Assembly: GCF_020905335.1 (NCBI RefSeq)
Contig: NZ_JAJJMN010000003.1
Location: 62,001-126,000 of the forward strand
DNA length: 64,000 nucleotides
Direction: 5' to 3'
Source: Flavobacterium lipolyticum
Lineage (GTDB): Bacteria; Bacteroidota; Bacteroidia; Flavobacteriales; Flavobacteriaceae
Part shown: positions 31,612 to 41,420 of the stretch, one piece after another
Layout of the letters: every line of letters begins with the position of its first letter
How positions within the stretch are numbered: position 1 is the first letter of the stretch
Position numbers and translations under genes: made by a program
Notes under the pieces: model-generated
What the model was told of the DNA's origin: nothing
Databases searched by the model: none
The model's input: only the letters and a program-made list of their open reading frames with translations

Positions 31612-34323
31612 ATGGCAACAAACGATAATACAGGTTTAGAAATTGCGATTATAGGAATGTCCTGTCAGGTGCCGGGAGCAAATGACTGGAGAACGTTTTG
31701 GAACAACATTTCAAAAGGAGAAGAGTCTGTTTATACCTTATCAGAAGAAGAACTTCTTAAAAGAGGCTTTGTTACAAATGAGACCAACAAAAAGGTGCAC
31801 ATTCCGGTCATAGCAGAATTAGGGAATAAAGGAAGTTTTGATGCTGCCTTTTTTGGATTTACACCTTATGAGGCAGCACTAATGAGTCCGGTACACCGTA
31901 TGTTTTTACAATCGGCCTGGCAAGCTCTGGAAGATGCCGGATGCCTGTCAGAATCAGCAATCAGTATTTATGCGGGCAGCGGAGGTGATTTGCCCTGGAA
32001 AGCACATGTTGCCCTAAATAGCGACGGCAGTACATTAGATCCTCTTACGCTTGATTTTATAACAAACAAAGATCATTTGCCCACTTTAACGTCGTATAAA
32101 TTAAATCTGACAGGTCCTTCATTTTCAATCAATACGGCTTGTTCGACTTCACTTTCAGCCGTTCATCTGGCTTGCCGTGGACTCTTATTTGGAGAAGCGA
32201 AAGTAGCTTTAGCCGGAGGTATTTCTTTAATGTTGGAGCCCAGATTCGGTTACGAATACAAAGAAGGATCTATTTATTCCAAAGACGGACATTGCAGAGC
32301 ATTTGATAAAAAAGCAACGGGAACCATCGGCAGTGAAGGCGTTGGAATTGTAATACTTAAACGACTGGAAGAAGCGCTGGAAGACAAAGATCATATTTAT
32401 GCCGTAATTAAAGGAAGTGCCGCCAATAACGACGGGAACAGAAAAGTAGGTTATACAGCCCCAAGTATTGAAGGAGAAATGGAATGTATAAGATTAGCGC
32501 ATAAAATGGCCGGAATAGCACCTGATAGTGTGAGTTATGTAGAAGCACACGGAACAGGTACAACCTTAGGAGACCCGATTGAAGTAGAAGCACTTAACAT
32601 GGCTTTTGAAAATAATAGAGAACACAATTGTTTACTGGGTTCAGTGAAAAACAATATTGGTCATACCGATACGGCAGCAGGAGTTGTAGGCTTAATAAAA
32701 ACAGCACTTAGTTTAAAATACCGTCAGATACCGGGAACGATAAATTACAGCGACCCAAACCCCAAAATCAATTTTAACGAAGGCCCTTTTTATGTCCAAA
32801 AAGAGCTTCAGAAATGGGAATCGGTCAATAATGAGCCTCGTAGAGCCGGAGTAAGTTCTTTTGGAATAGGAGGAACAAACGTGCATCTGGTTTTAGAAGA
32901 AGCGCCGGAAAAAGATAAAAATGAAACAAAAGAAACATCCAGTCTTTTCCTTTTTTCGGCCAAATCAAAGAGTTCACTTCAAAATTACCTTTTAAAATTT
33001 AAGGAGTTCCTAAAAAATGAAAGCGACATTGCTTTGGACGAAGTTGCTTATACCCTTCAAACCGGAAAAAGACATTTTGATTACAGAGCCGCAATAAGCT
33101 GTACGAACAAAGAAGAGTTATTCTTGTATGCCGATATTTTAAGCAATGAAGAAAATATAGGGAAGGTTGATGAAAAGAAAAAGACGATACTCTTATTTTT
33201 TCCTCATACAAACCATACGGATATCCAATTTTACAGTAATCTCTATAAAGAAAATGCAGGCTTTAGGAATAAAATAGACCAAAGTATTGCAACAGTGGAG
33301 CTGGGCAATTATGACCTGAAAAAATGGATGAATGAAACAGCGGTTAGTGGTAAATCAAGAGATAAATTACTCGCCAAAGTGTTTACGGTACTATCCGGTT
33401 ATACTTTAGCCAATTTGCTGAAAGAATATGGAATACGGATCAATTTTACTTCAGGTGTTGGAATAGGAGAATATACCGCAGCCTGTGTTTCCGGAATATT
33501 ACAGTTAAACGAAGTACTCGGGATGATGCTGTATGATGAAAAGGAAGTAAGCATACAACCCGCTAAGATTCCTTTTGTACAAACAGCCAAAGACATCACT
33601 ATAAAAGAAGGAATTTTAACTCCTCAAAAATATTGGGTGAATGGCAGAAGTCTGAAAATTAACGCGTCGAAATCCTTCAGTGATATTGTGCAAAACAATT
33701 CAGCTGTTCTTTTGGAAATGGGTGACAGCACAGGTCTGACACAGTTTTTAAATACCACTTTAGCTGAAAATTTTGAGGAAAATAGCCATGTCACTATTTC
33801 CTTATCGCAAACGGATAAAGCCATTCATGCAGATGACATCCTAAAAAATACTTTAAGAAATTTATGGCTCGCAGGAGAAAATATCGATTGGAAAGAAACC
33901 TATGCTGACAATCACCCTGCAAAAATCACCCTGCCAGTTTATGAATTCGATAAAAACGAATATCCGCATGTGGTCCGTCTTAACCCCGAAAATTTTAATT
34001 TTTTGGCTAAAAAAGAGGAAAAAACCGAAGTTAGAGAGAAGGTGAATGTTTCGCAGAAAAAAAAGGAAACCACTTCAGAAACTATTCAGTCTGTGTTTGT
34101 TGAATTTCTTGGAGAGGAAAAATTTGATTTGGATAAAGACCTTTTCGAAATAGGCTGTGATTCCCTGAAAGGAATGTTAATCCTCAATAAAATTAAAAAT
34201 GAATTGCAGGTCGAGTTGTCTCTGATGGATTTTATGGAGCATAGTTCCGTAAGAGAAGTAATCGAAACCGTTGAGACAATTACCAACAAACAGGACCAAC
34301 AAGTAAAAACAATTACCATTTAG
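31612..34323 (+). CDS. Type I PKS module: KS-degenerate AT-ACP
   Basis: This is the only polyketide module (903 residues). The KS domain (about 8-430) has an intact triad: Cys177 in TACSTS, His313 in EAHGTGT and His351 in NIGHTD. The AT region (about 440-760) is broken. The nucleophile motif GHSxGE reads GVGIGE at 615-620, so both His and catalytic Ser are gone. The N-terminal GQG motif is replaced near 530. The small subdomain that would carry the catalytic GAFH-type His is missing, while the late AT segments (KYWVNGR, LLEMGDS) and the post-AT linker (LPVYEFDKNEYP) remain. The ACP (Ser851 in GCDSLKG) is intact. There is no KR, DH or ER. The module can extend by C2 only if malonyl is loaded in trans, for example by FabD (inference), and would leave a beta-keto group. 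The tail KTITI may dock with the TubC domain of the next subunit. Confidence 0.93.
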   Translation: MATNDNTGLEIAIIGMSCQVPGANDWRTFWNNISKGEESVYTLSEEELLKRGFVTNETNKKVHIPVIAELGNKGSFDAAFFGFTPYEAALMSPVHRMFLQSAWQALEDAGCLSESAISIYAGSGGDLPWKAHVALNSDGSTLDPLTLDFITNKDHLPTLTSYKLNLTGPSFSINTACSTSLSAVHLACRGLLFGEAKVALAGGISLMLEPRFGYEYKEGSIYSKDGHCRAFDKKATGTIGSEGVGIVILKRLEEALEDKDHIYAVIKGSAANNDGNRKVGYTAPSIEGEMECIRLAHKMAGIAPDSVSYVEAHGTGTTLGDPIEVEALNMAFENNREHNCLLGSVKNNIGHTDTAAGVVGLIKTALSLKYRQIPGTINYSDPNPKINFNEGPFYVQKELQKWESVNNEPRRAGVSSFGIGGTNVHLVLEEAPEKDKNETKETSSLFLFSAKSKSSLQNYLLKFKEFLKNESDIALDEVAYTLQTGKRHFDYRAAISCTNKEELFLYADILSNEENIGKVDEKKKTILLFFPHTNHTDIQFYSNLYKENAGFRNKIDQSIATVELGNYDLKKWMNETAVSGKSRDKLLAKVFTVLSGYTLANLLKEYGIRINFTSGVGIGEYTAACVSGILQLNEVLGMMLYDEKEVSIQPAKIPFVQTAKDITIKEGILTPQKYWVNGRSLKINASKSFSDIVQNNSAVLLEMGDSTGLTQFLNTTLAENFEENSHVTISLSQTDKAIHADDILKNTLRNLWLAGENIDWKETYADNHPAKITLPVYEFDKNEYPHVVRLNPENFNFLAKKEEKTEVREKVNVSQKKKETTSETIQSVFVEFLGEEKFDLDKDLFEIGCDSLKGMLILNKIKNELQVELSLMDFMEHSSVREVIETVETITNKQDQQVKTITI

Positions 34324-34398
34324 CCCCATTATTCTGAATCATAGAATCGTAAAATATTCTTAGGACAATTTACTCTACTTACTTAAATCGAATTGATT

Positions 34399-37300
34399 AT
34401 GGATACACTACAGTTTTTGAATTATTTAACGGAAGAAAATATTACTATCCGGTTATCTGAAGATAATCTTCAAATTTCTTATACAAGTGAAGAGATTTCT
34501 GAGGCTGTGATGGAGGAAATAAAAGTACGAAAATCTGAAATCGTAGAATTTTTAAAACAGCAGCAGGAAACCAGAATGGAAGCAAGCATACCATTGGCAC
34601 CCGCAGATCTGATGTATTATCCGCTCACACCTTCTCAGACAAGATCATGGATTGTGAGCCATAATTGGGGCGATAATTATGCTTACAACATGTCAAAAAG
34701 CTTTCAGTTTGAAGGAGAATTAGACATTGCAGCGCTTGAAAAAGCCAGTCAGGAATTGATTTCCAGACACGAGAGCCTTCGAACTGTTTTTGCTGAAAAT
34801 GAAAGTGGTGAAATATGCCAGTGGATCAAAAGCCCTGAAACGTTAAATTTTAAGATCAGTCACATTGATTTTAGAGGAGAGGATACTTCAGAAGAAAGAT
34901 TAAGCAAGTTCATTAAAGAGGAGAGGGGAATACCTTTTGACCTGCAGACCGGTCCTTTATTGAAATTTTACTTAATTCGTTTAGAGGCAGATAAATGGTT
35001 GTTTTATATTATCATTCATCATATCATTTGCGACAGCAGATCATTCAATATTCTGATACGCGATTTATTCTTTTTCTATAAAGCCGAAGTAATGCAAATG
35101 GATGCTTTATTACCGGAGCTCAGAATACAATATAAAGATGTGGCGGTATGGAAAAGCAAACGTTTTGAGGATATAAATTTAAGTAAAGAAAAAGAATATT
35201 GGATCAATCAGCTGGGAGGAGAACTGCCTTTGCTGCAATTACCTGAAGATTATACCAGACCGGTGATTAGAAATTCTGAAGTGGGGATGCTAAGACGTAC
35301 CATTAAAGCCGAATCAGTAAAAGAGTTTAAGACGTATTGCAGAAACGAAGGCGGAACCTTGTTTACAGGATTGATGACTTTATTTAATTTAGTGTTCTAT
35401 AAGTTTAGTGAGCAGAAAGATATTATTTTAGGATTTCCGGTGTATGGAAGAGATTTTTCTGAATTGGAAGATCAAATAGGTTTTTACGCGGATACAATTG
35501 CTTTGCGAACCCGTTTTGAAGCGCAGAATACCTTTAAGGAACTTTTTAATATTGTAAATACCAATGCTTTCAATGCCTATGAAAACAGAGAGTATCCATT
35601 TGAAGAAATCGTAAATCAGCTTCAGGTAGAAAGAAATCCGGGCAGAAATACCCTATTTGATGTATTTGTCGTATTGCAAAATTTTGACGCTGATTCTCTG
35701 GAAGACGATTTCCTTCCGGGAGGATTAAAAGTGGTTGAATTTGCAGAACTGAAAGAAGGGTATTCAGCTTATGATCTTACGTTTAATTTTGCGGAATCCA
35801 AAGAGGGAAGCCTTTTTTACGAAATCGAATACAACTCAGCAATCTATCAGGAGGAAACAATAAAACGTCTGACCGATCATTTAGAGTATTTAATGACGGA
35901 AACCATCGCAAACGATAAAATTGCTATAAGTGCTCTGGAGAGCATCGATTCTGGTGAACGTAAAAGAATTTCAGAATGGAGCCGAAATCAATCTAATGTT
36001 ATTCTTTCTGATAAATTAACAGGAGATAGCCGTACAGCGTTGGATTTTGGTCTTTATTATTTCGGAAATACCGGAACAGAAGAAAATCAGTATGAAATAC
36101 TAATGATTGGAGCAGCTTATGCAGATCTTAATGGTTATAGTGCAGTCTGGACACCGGAAAGACATTTTAATGAATTTGGCGGACCTTTTCCAAATCCAAG
36201 TGTCTTGGGAGCAGCCGTAGCAGCAAGAACCAAAAATATAGGCATAAGGTCAGGAAGCGTTGTTGCAGGACTTCATCATCCCATCAGAATAGCCGAAGAA
36301 TGGTCGGTAGTTGATAATATTTCAGGAGGAAGAGCAGGCATCTGCTTTGCTTCGGGATGGAATGCTAATGATTTTGTTTTTTATCCTGAGAATTTTAAAG
36401 ACCGAAAGGATATTTTAATTCAGACCATAGAAGATGTTCGCTCGCTTTGGATCGGAAATTCGGTAAATTTTAAAGGAATTGATTCGATAGAGAAACCTTT
36501 TAAAATATTACCAAAGCCAGTTCAGAAAGAAGTTTCTGTTTGGATTGCCTGTACCGGAAATATAGAAACCTATAAAAGAGCAGGAGAAATAGGAGCAGGA
36601 ATTTTGACAGGATTGTTAAATCTTAGTTTTGATGAACTGGAAGAAAAAATTGCGGTATACAGAAAGGCTTACAAAGAAAATAATCATAAAGAAGGCGGCG
36701 ACAGAGTGGTACTCATGTTGCACACTTATCTGGATGAAACGGTAGAAAAAGCACAGGAAAAAGCAAGACCATCAATGAAGAAATATTTGCTAAAGTCTCT
36801 TGAAATGAATGGGAAAGAAGCTTTGGAAAAGAGCAGTGATCCATCACTTCAAAAAATAACAGAAAAGTCAGTTGACGAAATGCTGGATTTTTCGGTGAGC
36901 AAATATTTTAAAGAAGGCAGCCTTATCGGAAATTTAGAAAGCAGTTTACCGATCTTAAATAAAGTGGTAAAAGCAGGAGTAAATGAAATTGCCTGTTTAA
37001 TCGATTTTGGTATTGACAAAACAAGTGTGTTGGAAGGCTTACCTTATATCACAAAATTAAAAGATTCTTTTAACGCTGTACAAAAAGAGATTGGTGCAAC
37101 TAAAAAGGAGGACAGCAGTAAGAGTATTGAAACTTCGGTACTAAAACTTTTTAAAGAACAATATCTTTTGCATCCCCATAAGATTGCAGTTTCGGACGGT
37201 ACTGATTCCCTAACCTATGAAGCGCTTTACCAGAAATCAGAAAATCTGGCCCGATACTTACAATCAAAAGGAGCTAAAAAAGGAATGATCATCCCGTTGT

Positions 37301-38910
37301 GCATCAACCGTTCTGTTGATCAATTAGTGGGGATTTTGGGCATCCTGTTAACCGGAGCTGCTTTTTTACCCATTGATTCCGGTTTCCCAAACATAAGAAT
37401 TACGCAGATCATAGACGAAGTAAATCCTGAATTACTGGTAGCTCAAAAAGAAAACACGAGTCTTTTTTCTTCCGAAATAGTAAAAGTAGACATCCATGAA
37501 GTTCCCAATGTTAGGGACAGTATTTTCGAAGCGGTAGCAATAGATTCAAGTGATCTAGCTTACGTTATTTTTACGTCAGGGTCAACAGGAAAACCAAAAG
37601 GAGTAATGATCAGTCATCATTCACTTGAGAATGTAATCGTTTCATTGTCTCAGCAATTAGAATTGGATCAAACCATAAAATTTGTAGCAGTAACTCCTCT
37701 GATATTTGATATTTCACTTTTAGAAATCTTCTTGCCTTTAATCACTGGAGGGCAGGTTGTAATGACAAATGAAAAGGAAGGAAAAGACATTTATCATCTG
37801 AATAATTTTCTAAAAGAGAATACAGTAACTCACATGCTTACGACGCCAACAAGATGGAAAATGCTTTTGGACACAGGCTGGAAAAATACAGAAAATCTGG
37901 TGGTTATGGCTGCCGGAGAAGATTTGGATCAACAACTGAAAAATAATTTGGTCGCACTTACCGGTACCGGTATCTGGAATCTTTATGGCCCAACTGAAAC
38001 CGCCATCATCTCCAGTTTGCAATTTTTGGAACAAGACGATATCGTAAACATCGGAAAACCAATTGATAAAACAGGATTATATGTTTTGTCTGAAGAAAAA
38101 ATGCTAATGCCTCAGGGCGCTGTCGGAGAGCTTTACATTGCAGGAAGCGGACTTGCTTTAGGCTATTTTAAGGATATAGCACTTTCAGACGAGGCGTTTG
38201 TTTCCAATACTGTTGATCCTGAGATGGGCGATTTGTTATACAAAACGGGTGATTTAGTCAAATGGCTGCCGGACGGGACTTTGAAATATATGGGACGAAA
38301 AAAGAATCAGATAAAAATCAGAGGTTATCGTATTGATTTAAAAGAAATCGAAAATGTCCTGGAACAATACCAATCCGTAAAAAAAGCAATATTGTCCCTG
38401 AATGAAGATGAAAATGGTGAAAAAGAATTGACAGCCTATCTGCATAGCAATGAAAAAATAGATTATGTGTCATTAAGAACATTTCTGAAAAGCTATTTAC
38501 CGGATTATATGATTCCCGAAAAATTTAAGACCGTAAAGGAAATCCCGGTAACCGTAAACGGAAAAGCAGATCTCAAAAAATTACACCTTCTTAAAAATAA
38601 TTATACCATAAGCAATCAAAACACTTTTGTATTGGCGAGAAATGAGACGGAAAAGCAGTTAGCGGAGATTTGGAAGGACTTATTAAAACTGGAAGAAATA
38701 AGCGTAAACGATAACTTCTTTTTTCTGGGAGGAAGCAGTTTGAAACTTGCAAAAATGAAAAATGAAATCTATAAACGATTCGGTATACCGCCCGTTTCTT
38801 TAACCTTATTGCATCAGCTTACTATAGCCTCTTTCTCGGTTGAGGTAGAAAAATTAGTCAAACAGACGGAGGAAGTTGACGAAGAGGAATACGAGAAATT
38901 CAATATTTAA
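34399..38910 (+). CDS. NRPS subunit: TubC dock-C-luciferase-like monooxygenase-A-PCP
   Basis: I prefer the ATG at 34399 over the TTG at 34393 because the docking domain then starts like its paralogues (1503 residues). The order is TubC dock (1-52), C domain (HHIICDSRS at 207; Ser replaces Gly of HHxxxDG), a flavin-dependent luciferase-like monooxygenase (about 535-895; ALDFGLYYFGN, WTPERHF, GLHHPIR, SGGRAGICFASGW), an A domain (FTSGSTGKPKG near 1058) and a PCP (LGGSS, Ser1447). Such embedded monooxygenases are a known natural-product family related to bacterial luciferase. They hydroxylate or otherwise oxidise carrier-bound intermediates using reduced FMN. The A pocket reads D-I-L-L-M-A-L-I-I, near but not equal to Gly codes, so the substrate is left open. 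Sitting directly after the PKS subunit, the domain may act on the beta-keto intermediate or on the residue loaded here. The tail EEYEKFNI may dock to the TubC domain at 42865. Confidence 0.93.
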   Translation: MDTLQFLNYLTEENITIRLSEDNLQISYTSEEISEAVMEEIKVRKSEIVEFLKQQQETRMEASIPLAPADLMYYPLTPSQTRSWIVSHNWGDNYAYNMSKSFQFEGELDIAALEKASQELISRHESLRTVFAENESGEICQWIKSPETLNFKISHIDFRGEDTSEERLSKFIKEERGIPFDLQTGPLLKFYLIRLEADKWLFYIIIHHIICDSRSFNILIRDLFFFYKAEVMQMDALLPELRIQYKDVAVWKSKRFEDINLSKEKEYWINQLGGELPLLQLPEDYTRPVIRNSEVGMLRRTIKAESVKEFKTYCRNEGGTLFTGLMTLFNLVFYKFSEQKDIILGFPVYGRDFSELEDQIGFYADTIALRTRFEAQNTFKELFNIVNTNAFNAYENREYPFEEIVNQLQVERNPGRNTLFDVFVVLQNFDADSLEDDFLPGGLKVVEFAELKEGYSAYDLTFNFAESKEGSLFYEIEYNSAIYQEETIKRLTDHLEYLMTETIANDKIAISALESIDSGERKRISEWSRNQSNVILSDKLTGDSRTALDFGLYYFGNTGTEENQYEILMIGAAYADLNGYSAVWTPERHFNEFGGPFPNPSVLGAAVAARTKNIGIRSGSVVAGLHHPIRIAEEWSVVDNISGGRAGICFASGWNANDFVFYPENFKDRKDILIQTIEDVRSLWIGNSVNFKGIDSIEKPFKILPKPVQKEVSVWIACTGNIETYKRAGEIGAGILTGLLNLSFDELEEKIAVYRKAYKENNHKEGGDRVVLMLHTYLDETVEKAQEKARPSMKKYLLKSLEMNGKEALEKSSDPSLQKITEKSVDEMLDFSVSKYFKEGSLIGNLESSLPILNKVVKAGVNEIACLIDFGIDKTSVLEGLPYITKLKDSFNAVQKEIGATKKEDSSKSIETSVLKLFKEQYLLHPHKIAVSDGTDSLTYEALYQKSENLARYLQSKGAKKGMIIPLCINRSVDQLVGILGILLTGAAFLPIDSGFPNIRITQIIDEVNPELLVAQKENTSLFSSEIVKVDIHEVPNVRDSIFEAVAIDSSDLAYVIFTSGSTGKPKGVMISHHSLENVIVSLSQQLELDQTIKFVAVTPLIFDISLLEIFLPLITGGQVVMTNEKEGKDIYHLNNFLKENTVTHMLTTPTRWKMLLDTGWKNTENLVVMAAGEDLDQQLKNNLVALTGTGIWNLYGPTETAIISSLQFLEQDDIVNIGKPIDKTGLYVLSEEKMLMPQGAVGELYIAGSGLALGYFKDIALSDEAFVSNTVDPEMGDLLYKTGDLVKWLPDGTLKYMGRKKNQIKIRGYRIDLKEIENVLEQYQSVKKAILSLNEDENGEKELTAYLHSNEKIDYVSLRTFLKSYLPDYMIPEKFKTVKEIPVTVNGKADLKKLHLLKNNYTISNQNTFVLARNETEKQLAEIWKDLLKLEEISVNDNFFFLGGSSLKLAKMKNEIYKRFGIPPVSLTLLHQLTIASFSVEVEKLVKQTEEVDEEEYEKFNI

Positions 38911-38965
38911 GATACTCTTTTACTTTTCTAAAATTAAAACCAAATAACCTTTTAAAAATTCAGAA

Positions 38966-40285
38966 ATGATGGAAAAAATAATTTCGCAACCGTCAATCGA
39001 TGTTGTAAACCCATTATTATTTTCTATGGGCGAAGATGTGATGGGATTTCTAAACGAAGTTCAGTTGCAATATCCTGAGGCAATTTCATTTGCATCAGGC
39101 AGACCAGACGCTAAATATTTCAATATCGGGCAATTTTCTGAATGTCTGGACTATTTTGTACAGCATAATGTTTGTGAAAAAGGGATTGAAGAAAATATAG
39201 TTTTGGAAAATCTGGGACAGTACAACAGAACCAAAGGAATCATAAATACAGAAGTTGCAAAATATCTGTTTATTGATGAGTTTATAAAAGTAAATCCAGA
39301 AGATATCCTTATCACAGTAGGAGCACAAGAAGCCATCGCCATTGGAATAACAACGCTTTGCGATCGGGAAAATGATGTTATTCTGGTAGAAGATCCCGCT
39401 TACATTGGGATAACACATTTTGCAAAAATCAATGACTACAAAATTGAAAGTATTCCGGTTATTGTAAATGAATCTTCCATAAAAGCAATTGAAGATAAAA
39501 TTTTGGAGCATCAGGAAAAGGGTAAAAAAGTAAAAGTGGTTTACGTAATTCCCGATTTTCAAAACCCTACCGGAAACAGCATGTCTTTGTCCAACCGCCA
39601 TAAACTTCTGGCATTGGCACGTTTGTATGATTTTGTGATATTTGAAGACAATGCCTACGGTGATTTTTATTATGAAAACGAAAAATTGCCTACTCTAAAA
39701 TCGTTGGATGAAAATGATACTGTAATCTACTTGAGATCCCTTTCAAAAACGATATACCCTTCTTTACGTCTTTGTTTAATGGTCGTTACACAAAAAGTAA
39801 AAGTACAGGGTAAAATTTTTGCCCTAAGCGATTTAATGGCGAAAACGAAAGGATACGTCACTGTAAATACCCCATCAATAATGCAGGCCATGTTTGGCGG
39901 TTTATTACTAAAGAACAAATTTTCGCTCGAATCCTTAAATGCTGAGAAACGGACAGGTATGAAAGAAAAGAGAGATCAGCTTTTAGAAAGTCTGAATCAT
40001 TTCTTTAATAAGGAAACACAGTACTGGGCAGAAAATATCAGTTGGAATTTACCTGCAGGAGGTTTTTTCTTAATTCTTAAAGTGCCATTTAAAGTGACTA
40101 AAGAAGATGTTATAAGATGCGCAGAAGTCAATAAAGTAATTTTTACCCCTATGTCTTTTTTTTACATGAACGAAGGAGGCGAAAAGGAGTTGAGGCTGGC
40201 CTTTAGTAATGTCACCAAAGAAGAAATCATAAACGGAGTGCAAAGATTGTCTGAGTTTATAAAATCGAAAGTAAAAAACCAATAA
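38966..40285 (+). CDS. hpgT: PLP-dependent aminotransferase, probable HpgT-type
   Basis: This 439-residue protein is a fold-type I, class I/II aminotransferase. The PLP Schiff-base lysine is Lys261 in SLSKT, followed by the phosphate-anchoring Arg in SLRL. ASGRPD near the N-terminus, DPAYIG, and the IPDFQNPTG segment (PLP pocket Asn and Pro) are also visible. It is translated from either of two adjacent ATGs (38966 or 38969). It lies 12 bases upstream of the 4-hydroxymandelate-synthase-like gene, which is followed by an oxidase. The three steps 4-hydroxyphenylpyruvate to 4-hydroxymandelate to 4-hydroxyphenylglyoxylate to Hpg need exactly such a transaminase, with Tyr as likely donor, which would also regenerate 4-hydroxyphenylpyruvate. 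The HpgT assignment rests on this context. The sequence alone shows only a general aromatic/aminoadipate-like aminotransferase. Confidence 0.82.
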   Translation: MMEKIISQPSIDVVNPLLFSMGEDVMGFLNEVQLQYPEAISFASGRPDAKYFNIGQFSECLDYFVQHNVCEKGIEENIVLENLGQYNRTKGIINTEVAKYLFIDEFIKVNPEDILITVGAQEAIAIGITTLCDRENDVILVEDPAYIGITHFAKINDYKIESIPVIVNESSIKAIEDKILEHQEKGKKVKVVYVIPDFQNPTGNSMSLSNRHKLLALARLYDFVIFEDNAYGDFYYENEKLPTLKSLDENDTVIYLRSLSKTIYPSLRLCLMVVTQKVKVQGKIFALSDLMAKTKGYVTVNTPSIMQAMFGGLLLKNKFSLESLNAEKRTGMKEKRDQLLESLNHFFNKETQYWAENISWNLPAGGFFLILKVPFKVTKEDVIRCAEVNKVIFTPMSFFYMNEGGEKELRLAFSNVTKEEIINGVQRLSEFIKSKVKNQ

Positions 40286-40296
40286 AAACTATAAAA

Positions 40297-41415
40297 ATGG
40301 AAAACAACAATGAAATAATCGTATCTGATTTTTTTAATATGGAGTACGATTTTGTCGAGTATTATGTGGGTATGGCTAAAATGGTAGTATTCTGGCACGT
40401 TAAAGCATTAGGTTTTGAAGTGATAGCTTACGCCGGACCGGAAACAGGTGTTTTAGATCGTTGTTCTTATTATATCGTAAAAAATGATATAAAACTGGTG
40501 ATCACCTCAGCATCACAGCCTAGTTCGTACAAAATAGTTTCTTTCGTAGATCTTCACGGGAACGGTATCAAGAGACTGGCCATAAACGTTGATAATGTTA
40601 AGGACTTCTTCGAAAGAGCTATGAAAAATGGGGCAATACCAGTAGAACATCCGCATTTAACCTCAGATGAAAATGGTTTTGTAGAACAGGCATCTTTAAA
40701 AATGTTTGATGATAATGAAATTGTACTCATCAATTATGATAATTATAATGGAGACTTTCTTCCGGGATATAAAAATGTACAGAGCGAATGGAACTTTGAA
40801 GGAGAAGATACCGGTCTGCAAAAAATTGACCACGTAGCTTGTGCCTTAAGACTCAACGAAATCAATTTATGGGAAAAGTATTTTAACAACATCTTCCTTT
40901 CTAAAACCGTGGTCGAATTTGACGAGAGAAAAGTAAAAGGCGAAAAGAAAATAGGGATGTTATTGAAAGTGCTTCAATCCGGTAATAAAAGCATTAATAA
41001 CGTTTTGGTTGAACCGGAACATGGCGTAAAAAATCAGGTACAATTGTTTATCGATCAAAACTACGGAACCGGAATACAGCATATCGCTTTTGAATCAAAC
41101 AACATTATTAAATCTGTAAAAGCATTGAGAGAGTCCGGTGTGAAATTTACCAGATATCCGGATTCTTACTATGAAAAATTAGCTTCGAAATATCCTGAAT
41201 TGGACGTAGAACCTTTAAAAAAGCACGGGATCTTGTGCGATGTTTTAGAGGGAGCCCTGCTCTTTCAAATCTTTACCACACCTATAGGAGACAGAGCTAC
41301 ATTTTTCTATGAAATAGTACAAAGAGTAAATGATTATCAGGGCTTTGGTTTAGATAATATCTACGCTCTGTTTGAAGCAATGGAAGAAGAACTGACACTT
41401 TCGAATAAAATTTAA
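40297..41415 (+). CDS. hmaS: 4-hydroxymandelate synthase / HPPD-family dioxygenase
   Basis: This 372-residue protein belongs to the 4-hydroxyphenylpyruvate dioxygenase (HPPD) superfamily. Two vicinal-oxygen-chelate halves are visible. The iron ligands are His179 (KIDHVAC), His262 (GIQHIAF) and Glu339 (FFYEIVQR). The N-terminal half has the family signature YAGPETGVLDR. HPPD makes homogentisate for tyrosine breakdown. The close relative HmaS makes 4-hydroxymandelate as the first Hpg step. The sequence cannot separate the two with certainty by eye. Placement between an aminotransferase and a 2-hydroxyacid oxidase inside an NRPS locus with two Hpg-type A domains favours HmaS. The start follows the aminotransferase stop by 11 bases and the next gene begins 5 bases after the stop, so the three are co-transcribed. 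Confidence 0.85.
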   Translation: MENNNEIIVSDFFNMEYDFVEYYVGMAKMVVFWHVKALGFEVIAYAGPETGVLDRCSYYIVKNDIKLVITSASQPSSYKIVSFVDLHGNGIKRLAINVDNVKDFFERAMKNGAIPVEHPHLTSDENGFVEQASLKMFDDNEIVLINYDNYNGDFLPGYKNVQSEWNFEGEDTGLQKIDHVACALRLNEINLWEKYFNNIFLSKTVVEFDERKVKGEKKIGMLLKVLQSGNKSINNVLVEPEHGVKNQVQLFIDQNYGTGIQHIAFESNNIIKSVKALRESGVKFTRYPDSYYEKLASKYPELDVEPLKKHGILCDVLEGALLFQIFTTPIGDRATFFYEIVQRVNDYQGFGLDNIYALFEAMEEELTLSNKI

Positions 41416-41420
41416 CAAGG

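Noticed and set aside
33050..34000. Functional acyltransferase in the PKS module
   Set aside because: The nucleophile motif reads GVGIGE and the subdomain with the catalytic His is missing.
39095..39601. Minus-strand open frame of 168 codons
   Set aside because: It lies entirely inside the aminotransferase gene, is rich in Phe, Tyr and Cys without domain sense, and is an antisense shadow.
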